64,000 nt of DNA from Deinococcus sp. HSC-46F16. Lineage in GTDB: Bacteria; Deinococcota; Deinococci; Deinococcales; Deinococcaceae. This document shows, one piece after another, positions 15,975-24,936 of the stretch. The position numbers and the translations under genes are program-made. The notes under the pieces are model-generated. The model ran no database searches, was not told the DNA's origin, and saw only the letters and a list, made by a program, of their open reading frames with translations. Where the stretch lies: contig NZ_JALJZW010000001.1 in assembly GCF_024171495.1 (NCBI RefSeq), forward strand, positions 62,001-126,000, read 5' to 3'. Position 1 is the stretch's first letter. Each line of letters begins with the position of its first letter.

Positions 15975-16802
15975 ATGACGCCTCCCTTCCGCACGCCCCA
16001 CGCACTGGGCTACCGCACCGACCTCGCCCTGAGGCGGCTGGCCGGGGCGCAGACCGAGGACCGGGGCGACTTCACCGTGATTCGCACGCCGGACAATCCC
16101 ACCTTCTGGTGGGGCAATTTCCTGCTGCTGCACGCGCCGCCCGCGCCCGGCAGCCTGGAGCTGTGGCTGGCCCGCTTCCGCGAGGCGCACTCCACGGCCC
16201 GGCATGTCACCTTCGGGCTGGACACTGTCGGTGGGGAGGCGGGCGCGGCCGGAGAGTTTGAAGCCGCCGGGTTCCGCCTCACCCGCGACACCGTGCTCAC
16301 GACCCCGGCCACCACCGCGCCGGAACGCCCCCTGCCCAGCGGCGTGACCATGCGCCCCCTGGAAACGCAGGCCGACTGGGACGCGGCACTTGAGCTGCGC
16401 GTCGCCGTGAACGCCGCCGACCCGCACCCGCTGGAGGAGGGGGGCTACCGCACCTTCGCCGCCGGGCGCCTCGCGGGGCTGCGCCGCGCACAGGAGGCGG
16501 GGCACGGGGCCTGCCTGGGGGCTTTCGTGGCAGGGCAGCTGGCGGCGGGTCTGGGCGTGTACGACGCGGGCGGGGGAGTCACCCGCTACCAGAATGTGGA
16601 AACCCACCCGGCGCAGCGGTCACGCGGCCTGGCGGGCCACCTCGTTCACTTCGCGGGCGGGTGGGCGCGGCAGAACCTCGGGGCGCAGACCCTGGTGATC
16701 GTCGCCGATCCCGAGTACCACGCCCAGCGGCTCTACGAACGCGTGGGGTTTCGCCCCAGCGAGCTACAGACCGGGCTGGAACGGCCCCCTGCGGGGGGGT
16801 AG
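15975..16802 (+). CDS. GNAT-family N-acetyltransferase
   Basis: 275-aa acetyl-CoA-dependent acetyltransferase. The C-terminal half holds the GNAT core: the strand VETHPAQRSRGLAGHLV with the pyrophosphate loop RSRGLA (motif A) and the ADPEYHAQRLYERVGF motif B helix. The N-terminal half is an additional, more divergent GNAT-like domain beginning with FWWGNFLLL. The acceptor substrate cannot be inferred. The stop is followed after 8 bp by the convergent small membrane protein, with a GCCCCC/GGGGGG hairpin over the end of the coding sequence. Confidence 0.85.
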   Translation: MTPPFRTPHALGYRTDLALRRLAGAQTEDRGDFTVIRTPDNPTFWWGNFLLLHAPPAPGSLELWLARFREAHSTARHVTFGLDTVGGEAGAAGEFEAAGFRLTRDTVLTTPATTAPERPLPSGVTMRPLETQADWDAALELRVAVNAADPHPLEEGGYRTFAAGRLAGLRRAQEAGHGACLGAFVAGQLAAGLGVYDAGGGVTRYQNVETHPAQRSRGLAGHLVHFAGGWARQNLGAQTLVIVADPEYHAQRLYERVGFRPSELQTGLERPPAGG

Positions 16803-16810
16803 GCGGGGGC

Positions 16811-17023
16811 TTACTCCTCGCGCAGCGCGTGGGCGTTGTAGCGGTTCGCCAGAATGAAGAAGGTGGGCGCCCACAGCCCCACGAAGATGCCGAAGCGCTC
16901 ACCGTGGGCGCGTTCCTCGGGCGTGCTGCCCGTGCCGCCGCGCGTGGCCCAGATCGCGATGGACCCCAGGATAGAGGCGGCGCCCGCCAGCGTCATCAGT
17001 TGGGCAAGGTTGCGGCTCGACAT
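16811..17023 (-). CDS. Small two-helix membrane protein, function unknown
   Basis: 70-aa product with two hydrophobic segments (LAQLMTLAGAASILGSIAIW and FGIFVGLWAPTFFILANRY) separated by a charged loop, so it is probably a small inner-membrane protein. I do not recognise a characterised family. Start at ATG 17023, chosen for GGGAGG 6 nt upstream; the frame is open further but without a ribosome site. It is divergent from the next small membrane gene. Confidence 0.7.
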   Translation of the reverse strand: MSSRNLAQLMTLAGAASILGSIAIWATRGGTGSTPEERAHGERFGIFVGLWAPTFFILANRYNAHALREE

Positions 17024-17074
17024 GGTGGCCCTCCCTCGGGGAACTTTGGCCCGCGCCCCCGCTGCGGTTCCGGC

Positions 17075-17533
17075 GTGACTCCCGCCCCCGGCCCGCTGCC
17101 GGGTGACTGTGCCCCGCCCGTGTCTGCCCGTCACTGTGACCCGCCCGGCCGCCCGACTCTGCATGCTGGGCGACAACTCGGCTTGCCCGAGTCCCGCTGG
17201 GACGTGCTGCGGGGACTGCTGGGCCGGGGACTGGTGATCGGGCTGGGCGTCGCGCTCGCGGCGGCTCTCGTCGGCCACTTTCTGATCCGGCCCGGCTGGG
17301 AGGGAGTGCGGCTGGGCCTGAACAGCGCGGGGACGCTGATGTGCGTGCTGGCGGGGTCATTCGTGATAGGCGCGTTCGACTCTCAGGAGGCGACGGCTTC
17401 CTCGCGGGGGCGACTGGGGGAAGGGACCGAGCGCATGGGCTGGCCTCTCGCCGCCCTGACCGTCAGCCTGCTGGCCGCCGGGGTGTGTTTCGGGCTGGCG
17501 TGGCTGGCCGTGCGAATTCCGTCCGATGTCTGA
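17075..17533 (+). CDS. Predicted membrane protein, function unknown
   Basis: Three hydrophobic segments (GRGLVIGLGVALAAALVGHFLI, a second around LNSAGTLMCVLAGSFVIGAF, and PLAALTVSLLAAGVCFGLAW) suggest a small membrane protein. The start is uncertain: the GTG at 17075 gives 152 aa with an unlikely Pro-rich N-terminus; in-frame TTG 17183 or GTG 17204 would start close to the first helix. None has a clear Shine-Dalgarno or -10 box. No family recognised. Confidence 0.5.
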   Translation: MTPAPGPLPGDCAPPVSARHCDPPGRPTLHAGRQLGLPESRWDVLRGLLGRGLVIGLGVALAAALVGHFLIRPGWEGVRLGLNSAGTLMCVLAGSFVIGAFDSQEATASSRGRLGEGTERMGWPLAALTVSLLAAGVCFGLAWLAVRIPSDV

Positions 17534-17557
17534 ACCGTCGGGAGAGCGCCGACGGTT
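17533..17557 (+). terminator. Hairpin at the stop of the 17075-17533 gene
   Basis: Perfect 9-bp arms AACCGTCGG and CCGACGGTT with a 7-nt loop, starting inside the stop codon. No U-tract follows. The remaining bases to 17664 contain an AT-richer non-coding stretch with CTGCTCTGCTTCGCAG, which also resembles part of the 59760-59935 element. Confidence 0.5.
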
Positions 17558-17664
17558 GATCCATCTCCCGGAATCCGCCGTTGTTCCTGCTCTGCTTCGC
17601 AGCTTGGCAAGTCCCTTCGGTCGGATTTCCGGGCGTTTTCAACACCCCTCAATCGGAATCGGGA

Positions 17665-18297
17665 TCAGTCACTGAACAGGCCCGCCTGAAGCAGTCGGGC
17701 GATGGGCGCGTACCCCCGCCGATGCACCGGACTGACGCCCAACTCGGCCAGCGCCGCGCGGTGGGCCGGGGCGCCGTAGCCCTTGTGGGCCGCGAAGCCG
17801 TAGCCGGGATGCTGGGCGTCGAGTTCGGTCATCAGCCGGTCACGCTCGGTCTTGGCGAGCAGGCTGGCGGCGGCGACCGAGTAGCTCAGGGCGTCGGCCT
17901 TCGGGGGGGCCAGCAGCGGGAGGGGGGTGCGCAGGCGGAGGTAATCGGTCACCAGGGCCTGCGGGGCCGGGTCCAGCCGCTCCAAGGCCCGCGCCGCCGC
18001 CGCGTGGGTGGCGCCCAGGATGTTCAGCCGCTCGATCTCGTCGGGCCAGGCGTGCTCGACCGCCCAGCAGGCGGCCACCCGCCGGACCTCCGCTGCGAAC
18101 GCTTCCCGCTGGGCCGCCGAGAGCTGCTTGGAATCCCGGAAGGGGTAGTCCTGCGCCAGCCCCGGCAGGATCACGGCCGCCACCGTCACCGGCCCTGCCC
18201 ACGCGCCCCGGCCCGCCTCGTCCACCCCGGCGACCCGGAAATAGCCGCGCCGCCAGTGCTCGCGTTCGAAGGACCAGTCGGGGGTGACGGAGGGCAT
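17665..18297 (-). CDS. rnhB: Ribonuclease HII
   Basis: Removes RNA from RNA/DNA hybrids and misincorporated ribonucleotides. 210 aa. The catalytic motif VAGVDEAGRGAWAGPV carries Asp and Glu; the further carboxylates lie in FRDSKQLS and around ERLNILGAT, and the C-terminal AHKGYGAPAHRAAL is typical for RNase HII. Start at ATG 18297, set by TAGCGT 7 nt upstream; the frame continues upstream to 18570 but is shadow of the divergent methyltransferase. Confidence 0.94.
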   Translation of the reverse strand: MPSVTPDWSFEREHWRRGYFRVAGVDEAGRGAWAGPVTVAAVILPGLAQDYPFRDSKQLSAAQREAFAAEVRRVAACWAVEHAWPDEIERLNILGATHAAAARALERLDPAPQALVTDYLRLRTPLPLLAPPKADALSYSVAAASLLAKTERDRLMTELDAQHPGYGFAAHKGYGAPAHRAALAELGVSPVHRRGYAPIARLLQAGLFSD

Positions 18298-18304
18298 GGA
18301 GAAG

Positions 18305-18310
18305 ACGCTA
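18305..18310 (-). promoter_or_regulatory. -10 TAGCGT, leaderless promoter of rnhB
   Basis: TAGCGT ends 7 nt before the rnhB ATG. The hexamer lies inside a GCTGATAGC unit that is mirrored on the other side of the divergent region. Confidence 0.65.
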
Positions 18311-18369
18311 TCAGCCATCCGCAGGACGCCGGAGCTTGAGGCCCCGGCCTGCGGACGGCTGACCGCTGA

Positions 18370-18375
18370 TAGCTT
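18370..18375 (+). promoter_or_regulatory. -10 TAGCTT, leaderless promoter of the RsmC-like gene
   Basis: TAGCTT ends 6 nt before the GTG at 18382; no Shine-Dalgarno. Confidence 0.65.
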
Positions 18376-18381
18376 CTTCCC

Positions 18382-19575
18382 GTGACCCGCAAGCCCAAAC
18401 CCAAAGTCCGCTTCTCCCGCCCGGCCCGGCCCCCCGCCGAGGTGCCTCCCCAGGCCGAGGCCGGAAGCTATTTCGATGTGCGCCCTGCGGCGCTGCCGCC
18501 CCGGCTGGAGGGCCTCCGCGCCCTCACCAAACCCGGCGTGCGCGGGTTTCCGGGGGTGGACGACGCGCAATCACTCCTCGCGCAGACGATGCGCAGGGAC
18601 CGGGTGCGCGGCGACGTGCTGGACCTCGCGGCTGGGGGCGGGCTGCTGGGGTCGTTGCCCGGCGTGACCCTGCGGGCGGTGGAGGGGTCGGCCCCGGCCT
18701 TGGCGGCGCTGCGGGAGGCCGGACTGGACGCCCACCCTGCCGCGCCCGGCGACGACCTGCGGGAGAGGTGGCCCGAGCGTCCGCGCACGGTGGCCCTGGT
18801 GCTGGCCGGGGACCGGGGCAACGCCTACGCGCTCGCGCAGGTGGCCTGGGCGCACGCCTGCACGCCGCCCGGCGGGACCCTCTACCTTGCTGGGGACCGT
18901 GACAAGGGCTACGACCGCTACGTCCGCGCCGCTGGAAACGCCTTCGGCACGGGCGAGACGATCGCCCGCGACGGCGGCATGCGGGTGGCCCGAATGGTGC
19001 GCCGCCCCGGTCCCACCCCCGCCTTCCCCGACCCCGAGGGCTACGAGCTGGAGGGCCTGCGCGTCGTCGGCCTGCCGGGCGTCTTCAGCGCCGCGAAGCC
19101 CGACCGGGCGACCGCCCTGCTGCTGGGGGCGCTGGAGGAGGTGGACTTCACTGGCCAGCGCGTGCTGGACCTGGGCTGCGGCACCGGACTGATCGGCGCG
19201 TGGGCGGCGCGGCGGGGCGCCGAGGTCACGCTGGTGGACGGCGACCTCCAGAGCGTGCGGAGTGCGCAGGCCACCCTCGCCGCGAACGGGTTGCCCGGCG
19301 AGGTGCTGCACAGCGACGTGGACGCGGGGCTGGGGGAGCGGACCTTCGGCGCCGTGCTCACCAACCCGCCCTTCCACGTGGGACGCGGGGTCGTGCTGGA
19401 CGTGGCCCGCGAGTTCATCGCGGCGGCGGGGCGGCGCCTCACTCCCGGCGGAACCCTGTACCTCGTCGCCAACGAGCCGCTGCCCTACGAGGCGGCGCTG
19501 GGCACCCTCGGCCCGGTGCGCGAGCTGCGGCGCGAGGGGGGCTTCAAGGTGCTGGCGGTGACGCGGGCCGGGTGA
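18382..19575 (+). CDS. RsmC/RlmG-like rRNA (guanine-N2) methyltransferase
   Basis: SAM-dependent methyltransferase of 397 aa. The C-terminal half is a Rossmann domain with motif I VLDLGCGTGLIGAWAA and the N2-guanine motif IV NPPFHVGR, as in RsmC (16S G1207) and RlmG (23S G1835). The N-terminal half is a related but degenerate methyltransferase domain (DVLDLAAGGGLLGSLPG), as is usual in this family. A basic N-terminal tail (RKPKPKVRFSR) could bind RNA. The precise rRNA position is not decidable. Its stop is 4 bp from the convergent lipoprotein. Confidence 0.85.
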   Translation: MTRKPKPKVRFSRPARPPAEVPPQAEAGSYFDVRPAALPPRLEGLRALTKPGVRGFPGVDDAQSLLAQTMRRDRVRGDVLDLAAGGGLLGSLPGVTLRAVEGSAPALAALREAGLDAHPAAPGDDLRERWPERPRTVALVLAGDRGNAYALAQVAWAHACTPPGGTLYLAGDRDKGYDRYVRAAGNAFGTGETIARDGGMRVARMVRRPGPTPAFPDPEGYELEGLRVVGLPGVFSAAKPDRATALLLGALEEVDFTGQRVLDLGCGTGLIGAWAARRGAEVTLVDGDLQSVRSAQATLAANGLPGEVLHSDVDAGLGERTFGAVLTNPPFHVGRGVVLDVAREFIAAAGRRLTPGGTLYLVANEPLPYEAALGTLGPVRELRREGGFKVLAVTRAG

Positions 19576-19579
19576 TGGC

Positions 19580-20185
19580 CTAGCGCCCCAGCGTGGCCCG
19601 CACCGTCCCCGCCTTGGGGTCGAGCACCACCGTCGGCCAGGGATTGACCGTGCGGCGGGTCCTGATCCGCACCGTCAGCGGCAGCGCCGCGTCAAAGCGC
19701 AGGGGCGTGAGCCGCCCGCCGCTGAGCAGCGCCTGGGGGGAGCCGCCCTGCGGGGTGACCGTCACGTCGATGCCCGCGAGGTCGTCCCGCAGGGCCTCCG
19801 GCACTTCGTCCGGGGCGTCGGCGCTCACCACGCCGGGTCCCGGCAATCTCACCCGCAGGTCGGCGTAGTAGGCCAGCAGAAAGGCGTCCTCGGTAAAGCG
19901 GGCGAGCGCGTCGCCCAGGGTCGCGGCCCGCACGGTGACCTCGGTGCCCGAGTGGGTCAGCGTCACGTCCGGGCAGGTCACGTCGTAGGGACCGGGCAGC
20001 GAGGTCTCCTCCTCCGGCGGCCCCCACAGCAGCAGGCCCCGGTCGCCCACGCGGGGATTCCCGGCGCAGAGGGCCTGCACCTGTTCGGCGCTCAGGGCGG
20101 TGGGTTCGCTCACGGGGCTGGCGGCAGGCGCACAGGCGGCCAGCAGCAGCAGGGCCGCGAGGGGCAGGCGTCGGCGGTGGGTCAT
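19580..20185 (-). CDS. Predicted lipoprotein, function unknown
   Basis: 201 aa with an N-terminal signal and lipobox LLLLAAC, lipid Cys18. The mature part contains two further cysteines (LCAGNP and VTCPDV) that could pair, and an alternating-strand pattern; no family recognised. Start at ATG 20185 with AGGAGG 5 nt upstream; an ATG eight codons earlier lacks a ribosome site. It follows the DUF4397-like gene on the same strand across a 73-bp gap with a GGCCGCC/GGCGGCC hairpin. Confidence 0.75.
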   Translation of the reverse strand: MTHRRRLPLAALLLLAACAPAASPVSEPTALSAEQVQALCAGNPRVGDRGLLLWGPPEEETSLPGPYDVTCPDVTLTHSGTEVTVRAATLGDALARFTEDAFLLAYYADLRVRLPGPGVVSADAPDEVPEALRDDLAGIDVTVTPQGGSPQALLSGGRLTPLRFDAALPLTVRIRTRRTVNPWPTVVLDPKAGTVRATLGR

Positions 20186-20258
20186 GGGAGCCTCCTGGGC
20201 GGGCGGCAAGGAGGCCGCCAGAGCCGCGCCGCCCAGGGCCTGGCTCCGGCGGCCCGGT

Positions 20259-20624
20259 CTACCGCTGGCTCAGGGCGAGGCTCAGGGTCGGGAAGTTCAG
20301 GTCCGTGTCTCCGGAGAGCCGCAGGGTGAAGTCGCCCCACTGCGCGACCTCCAGCTCCGTCTCCAGCAGGTTGGCTGGGCCGGGCACCACGTTGTACGCG
20401 GTCACCACGAAGGTGTGCTTACCGGAGGGCAGGTCGTGCCCGAACATCGTGGGAAAGGCCGGGAACATGTTGTCGAACAGCAGCACGCCGTTCAGGTATA
20501 CGTCGACCAGTCCGCTCTGCCCGTGGTCGTTCAGGAAATAGACGCGGGCGGCCTGGACCGGGGCGAGCGCCGGGGCGCACAGGGCGGCGAGCAGCAGGGC
20601 CTTAGGCAGCAGGGAGGTTCGCAT
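20259..20624 (-). CDS. Small secreted protein resembling DUF4397
   Basis: 121 aa with a typical signal peptide (1-25, cleavage after PVQA). The mature domain (ARVYFLNDHGQSGLVDVYLNGVLLF, then LPSGKHTFVVTAYN) has the strand pattern and the xVDVYxNG / LPSGxHxFxV motifs seen in DUF4397 domains, which occur in secreted or cell-surface bacterial proteins. Function unknown; assignment is an inference. Start at ATG 20624 with AAAGGA 8 nt upstream. Confidence 0.65.
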   Translation of the reverse strand: MRTSLLPKALLLAALCAPALAPVQAARVYFLNDHGQSGLVDVYLNGVLLFDNMFPAFPTMFGHDLPSGKHTFVVTAYNVVPGPANLLETELEVAQWGDFTLRLSGDTDLNFPTLSLALSQR

Positions 20625-20795
20625 GGCGAGTGTCCTTTCGGGTGCCGGGGAGCACCGGGCGGAGGAGCTGGCGAACGGTGGCCGGATGGGTGCGGCAGGG
20701 TCGGGTGGGGGCTTCACCTCCTCATGGGTGAGGGGAAAGGCGAGTGCAGGGGCGGCAGGTGGGGAGGCCCGGAGGTCGCCGCCGGGCCGGAGGTG

Positions 20796-22700
20796 TCACT
20801 CGTTAGAAACGTTGTCGGGGCTATTGCCGCTGACGGTGCCGCCCGTCTGGATGTAAGCGGCGCCCCTGCGGTTGAATACCCCGCCGCCGTTCCGGGTGGC
20901 CGCATTCCCGGTCACGCTGCCGGAGGTGATGGTCAGCTTGCCACCGTTGAAAAAGCCCCCGCCCACATTGCTGGGGTCGGTGATCTGGTTGCCGCTGACC
21001 ACCGCACCCGCCAGGGTGAATTCAGCCGTGGGTGAGGTTTCGTAGGGACCGTCGAGATTGACCCCGGCCCCCCAGCGGGCCTTGTTGCCGCTGATGGTGC
21101 CGCCGCTGGCGGTCATCCTGGCCCCGGCGTACAGGCGCACGCCGCCGCCGCCCTCGTGCCCTTCCTGACTGCTGACACTGTTGCCCGTGATCGTCCCGCC
21201 CGTCATGGTCACGGTGCCGCCGATCACGAGGCCACCGCCCGTCACGGTGGCCTGATTGCCGCTGACTGTGCCGCCCGACAGGTTCAGGGCGGCGAAGCGG
21301 CCGATGTCCAGCCCCCCTCCACGCTGAGCGGAGTTGCCGCTCAGGGTCCCGCCCCGGAGGTCCAGGGTGGTGCCCCCCGCTTCGGCGCTGCCGACGGCGA
21401 ACCCACCGCCATACGGCGCGGTGTTGCCCCGAATCACGGCATTGCCCTCGACGGTGAGGGCCGTCTGTTGTCCGGCCTGCGAGTAGAGCTGTGCGCCGCC
21501 GCCACCGCCCTGCGCCGTGTTGTTCTCGATGACGCCGCCCGTGACGCTGCCGGTGCCGTAGAAGCTGATGGCCCCGCCGTTTCGCCCCGCACTGTTGCCC
21601 GCGAAGTTTCCCCCGGTGATCTGCAGGGTGCTGCTGGCAGTGGTGCTCAGTGCTCCGCCATACAGCGCCGAGTTGCCCTTGAAGGCGCCGCCGCTGATGG
21701 TCAGGTTCCCGGCACTGTGGATGACGCCACCGCCACTGTTGACGGTTCCGGTCGCCCGGTTGCCCTCAAAGGTGCCTCCGCTGAGCGTGACGGCGGACCT
21801 GTCGGCCCCGGAGATGTACAGCGCCCCACCCGCGATGGTGGCACTGTTGTTCCTGAAGGTGCCTCCCTGGATGGTGGCGGCCGTTGACAGGAGGGCGACT
21901 CCCCCGGCGCAGCCCCGGCGACCATCCGCCGTCTCCGGGAAGGTGCAGGCGTTGTTCTCGAAGAGGCCGTCCCGAATGGTCAGGGTGGCGGCCGGTGACG
22001 TGGCGGAACCCGCGGTCGTATGCCGAAGGACGCCGCCCGTGTAGTACGCCACGTTGCCCTGAAAGGTCCCGCTCTCGATGGTCAGGCTGCCCCGGTTGGC
22101 AATCGCGCCGCCGGAGCCCGTGCTCTCGCCCTCGATGTCCGGGGTGGGAATGAAGGCCTCGTTCGCGGTCATGGTGACGTTCCGGAGAATCAGGCTGGCG
22201 CCCGGCGCGTTGTAGAGGCCGCCGCCGTTCATGGCCCGCCCGCCCGTGACGGTCACGCCGTCCAGCGTCAGGGCGCCGCTGTTCAGCAGATTGCCGCCCC
22301 AGGTGGCCCTGGAGAGGGCTTGGCCGGTCGGAGCCGGAACCTCGACAGGCTGCCCCACGCCCCCCTTCAGCGTGCCGCCCTTCAGGGTCACTTCTCCTCC
22401 GGCGGCCACCTCCAGCGCCCGGCCTTTTCCGGCAGCGTCGAGGGTCACGCCCCCGGCAAGGATCGTCACGTCCTTGTCGATGGTGACCGGGCTGGCGAGC
22501 GCCACCGTTCCGCCCGCCGTGAAGCGCAGGGTGTCGCCGTCTTTCGCGGCGGCCAGCACCTCGCGCAGGCTGCCGGGGCCGCTGTCGGCGAGGCTGGTGA
22601 CCGGGGTTCCGGTGGGCCGGTTTCCCCCGCCGCACGCGACGAGCAGCAGGCCGAGCGAGAGGGCGGCGGGTCGGGAAGCGGTGCGGGTAGCCTTTCTCAT
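20796..22700 (-). CDS. Surface lipoprotein with right-handed beta-helix (POMP-like) repeats
   Basis: 634 aa. Signal peptide with lipobox LLVAC (Cys23), then a short cap (SLREVLAAAKDGDTLRF) that resembles CSLREA-type domains, then some twenty imperfect turns of a Gly/Asn/Thr-rich repeat of about 25-31 residues with recurring GN-A--GGG and SGG-T-SGN motifs, as in chlamydial polymorphic outer-membrane proteins and other parallel beta-helices. There is no autotransporter barrel; the repeat runs to the last residue, so the lipid is the likely anchor. A role in surface attachment is a guess. Start at ATG 22700 with GGAGG upstream, beyond a 127-bp leader bearing three 11-bp direct repeats. Confidence 0.8.
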   Translation of the reverse strand: MRKATRTASRPAALSLGLLLVACGGGNRPTGTPVTSLADSGPGSLREVLAAAKDGDTLRFTAGGTVALASPVTIDKDVTILAGGVTLDAAGKGRALEVAAGGEVTLKGGTLKGGVGQPVEVPAPTGQALSRATWGGNLLNSGALTLDGVTVTGGRAMNGGGLYNAPGASLILRNVTMTANEAFIPTPDIEGESTGSGGAIANRGSLTIESGTFQGNVAYYTGGVLRHTTAGSATSPAATLTIRDGLFENNACTFPETADGRRGCAGGVALLSTAATIQGGTFRNNSATIAGGALYISGADRSAVTLSGGTFEGNRATGTVNSGGGVIHSAGNLTISGGAFKGNSALYGGALSTTASSTLQITGGNFAGNSAGRNGGAISFYGTGSVTGGVIENNTAQGGGGGAQLYSQAGQQTALTVEGNAVIRGNTAPYGGGFAVGSAEAGGTTLDLRGGTLSGNSAQRGGGLDIGRFAALNLSGGTVSGNQATVTGGGLVIGGTVTMTGGTITGNSVSSQEGHEGGGGVRLYAGARMTASGGTISGNKARWGAGVNLDGPYETSPTAEFTLAGAVVSGNQITDPSNVGGGFFNGGKLTITSGSVTGNAATRNGGGVFNRRGAAYIQTGGTVSGNSPDNVSNE

Positions 22701-22779
22701 GGGGGATCCCTCCTCCCCCCGGTGGGCGGGCGGAGGGATCCCACCCGCGCCGGAGGTGGAAAGATCGTGAACCCGGAGG

Positions 22780-22808
22780 CGTCAACGGAGCGTCAACGTC
22801 GTGTCATG
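22780..22808 (-). promoter_or_regulatory. Three 11-bp-spaced direct repeats upstream of the beta-helix lipoprotein
   Basis: On the plus strand CGTCAAC begins at 22780 and again at 22791, and TGTCATG begins at 22802: exact 11-bp steps, sharing GTCA. The array is 80-108 bp upstream of the ATG at 22700. The pattern fits tandem binding by OmpR/PhoB-type or SARP-type activators. Confidence 0.5.
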
Positions 22809-22828
22809 GGGGCGCCACCGGCCCCGTC

Positions 22829-23686
22829 CTACCGCCCCGCCTCCAGCGCGGTCCGCACCCGCTCAGGCAATGTGGCGTAGTCGGCGCGGGTCAGTGGGCG
22901 GCGCGGCTGGCGGCGCGTGAGCGCCACGAACAGTTCCGCCTGTTCCGCCAGAAAGTCGCGGTACCCGGCCTCGCCGCCGCCGCGCACGCATTCCAGCGCC
23001 AGCAATTCCAGCGCCTCCCGCAGCGAGGCCAGCGCCAGGAACCGGGCCGCGTCCGCGCCGCTGTTGCCCAGCAGGGCGGGCAGCGCGGCCAGCCGCTCGG
23101 GATGGCGGGTCAGGGTGCGGGCCGCCCGGCGCACGTTGGGGTCTTCCAGGGTCAGCCCGCAGGCCCGGCAGGGCTGCTCGCGGCTGGCCTCCCCGCACAC
23201 CGGGCAGGGCCGCCAGCCCTGTTCCTCGCGCCACTTCCGCGCCCGCGTGATCGCCTCGGCGGCCTTGAGGGCCACGCCCCTGAGGTCACCTTGCACGTCT
23301 TGCACCAGCGCCCGCGCCCGCTCGCGGTCGGGAGCGGGGAGGGGCGCTTGCCGGGGCACGTCCGGGGGCGGCGGCACGGTGCCGACGCTGAAGCGGATTT
23401 CCGTGACCCGCTCCTCGCCCAGCACCTCGTTGAGCCGCCGCAGGAAGTGGTGCCGCTGCAACGTGAGGTGGTGCGCCGTCGCCGAGTCGCGCACCTCTAC
23501 GAAGAGGGTGCCCCCCTGCTGCGACCGGGGCCGTGTGAGCCGCGCGATCTCCGGTCCCACCGCCTGCGGCCACGCCAGGATCGCCCGCGCCTTTTGCACC
23601 CCCTTGGCGATGCGGGCCGTGCCGAGGGTTGCGCCCATCAGGTCGGAGAGGCCACGCGGACCACCGAGGCGTCGGGGGTTACTCAT
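22829..23686 (-). CDS. DciA-like protein (DUF721) with C-terminal zinc ribbon
   Basis: 285 aa. Residues about 15-105 match DUF721/DciA, the replicative helicase operator/loader of bacteria without DnaC (LAWPQAVGPEIARLTRP and LFVEVRDSATAHHLTLQ). A long helical extension carries a zinc-ribbon motif CPVC-x8-CRAC at 161-176 and an Ala/Leu-rich helical C-terminus that typical DciA proteins lack. It follows recF on the same strand after 93 bp, an arrangement also known from actinobacteria (recF-dciA). Start at ATG 23686 with GAGG 5 nt upstream. Confidence 0.82.
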   Translation of the reverse strand: MSNPRRLGGPRGLSDLMGATLGTARIAKGVQKARAILAWPQAVGPEIARLTRPRSQQGGTLFVEVRDSATAHHLTLQRHHFLRRLNEVLGEERVTEIRFSVGTVPPPPDVPRQAPLPAPDRERARALVQDVQGDLRGVALKAAEAITRARKWREEQGWRPCPVCGEASREQPCRACGLTLEDPNVRRAARTLTRHPERLAALPALLGNSGADAARFLALASLREALELLALECVRGGGEAGYRDFLAEQAELFVALTRRQPRRPLTRADYATLPERVRTALEAGR

Positions 23687-23702
23687 GGGTGCCTCGCGGC
23701 AC

Positions 23703-23779
23703 CGGGAGTGGGCAGGGGGCCGTAGGAAGTGGGAAAGGCCAGGAAGTTGCCGACCACGGACCACTCCCCACTTCCCGCC

Positions 23780-23782
<3 letters not shown>
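23703..23782 (-). repeat. G-rich 3'-end element after recF
   Basis: The sense strand after the recF TGA reads GGCGGGAAGTGGGGAGTGG. Complementary and similar stretches (GGAAGTGGG, GGGAGTGGG on the other strand) lie 30-50 bp on, so the RNA can fold into alternative hairpins. It separates recF from dciA. Confidence 0.5.
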
Positions 23783-24856
<1,074 letters not shown>

Positions 24857-24862
24857 CCCCTC

Positions 24863-24868
24863 AGTCTA
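24863..24868 (-). promoter_or_regulatory. -10 TAGACT, leaderless promoter of recF
   Basis: TAGACT ends 6 nt before the recF ATG; no Shine-Dalgarno. I see no radiation/desiccation-response palindrome in this 80-bp divergent region. Confidence 0.7.
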
Positions 24869-24923
24869 GCGGCGGGGGGGAAAGGGGGCGGTGCGGCAGG
24901 CCGCAGTTGGGCGGGGGCGGGCG

Positions 24924-24929
24924 TACCAT
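24924..24929 (+). promoter_or_regulatory. -10 TACCAT, leaderless promoter
   Basis: TACCAT ends 7 nt before the ATG at 24937 of the N-formylglutamate-amidohydrolase-like gene. Confidence 0.65.
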
Positions 24930-24936
24930 CGGCCCC

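Larger units (their letters stand above)
18301..18381. repeat. Inverted repeat carrying both divergent promoters
   Basis: The rnhB/rsmC intergenic region is symmetric: GAAGA-GCTATCAGC-TCCGCAGG on the left, and CCTGCGG-GCTGATAGC-CTTC on the right, around a GCCGGAG/CCCCGGC centre. The two GCTGATAGC units contain the two -10 boxes. Confidence 0.55.

Noticed and set aside
15168..16607. 479-codon minus-strand frame
   Set aside because: Crosses the M28 peptidase and acetyltransferase genes antisense, including their promoter; Arg/Gly/Gln-rich translation.
24857..24936. Search for the radiation/desiccation response palindrome near recF
   Set aside because: No AT-rich 17-bp palindrome of that type is present here or before other genes in the window.
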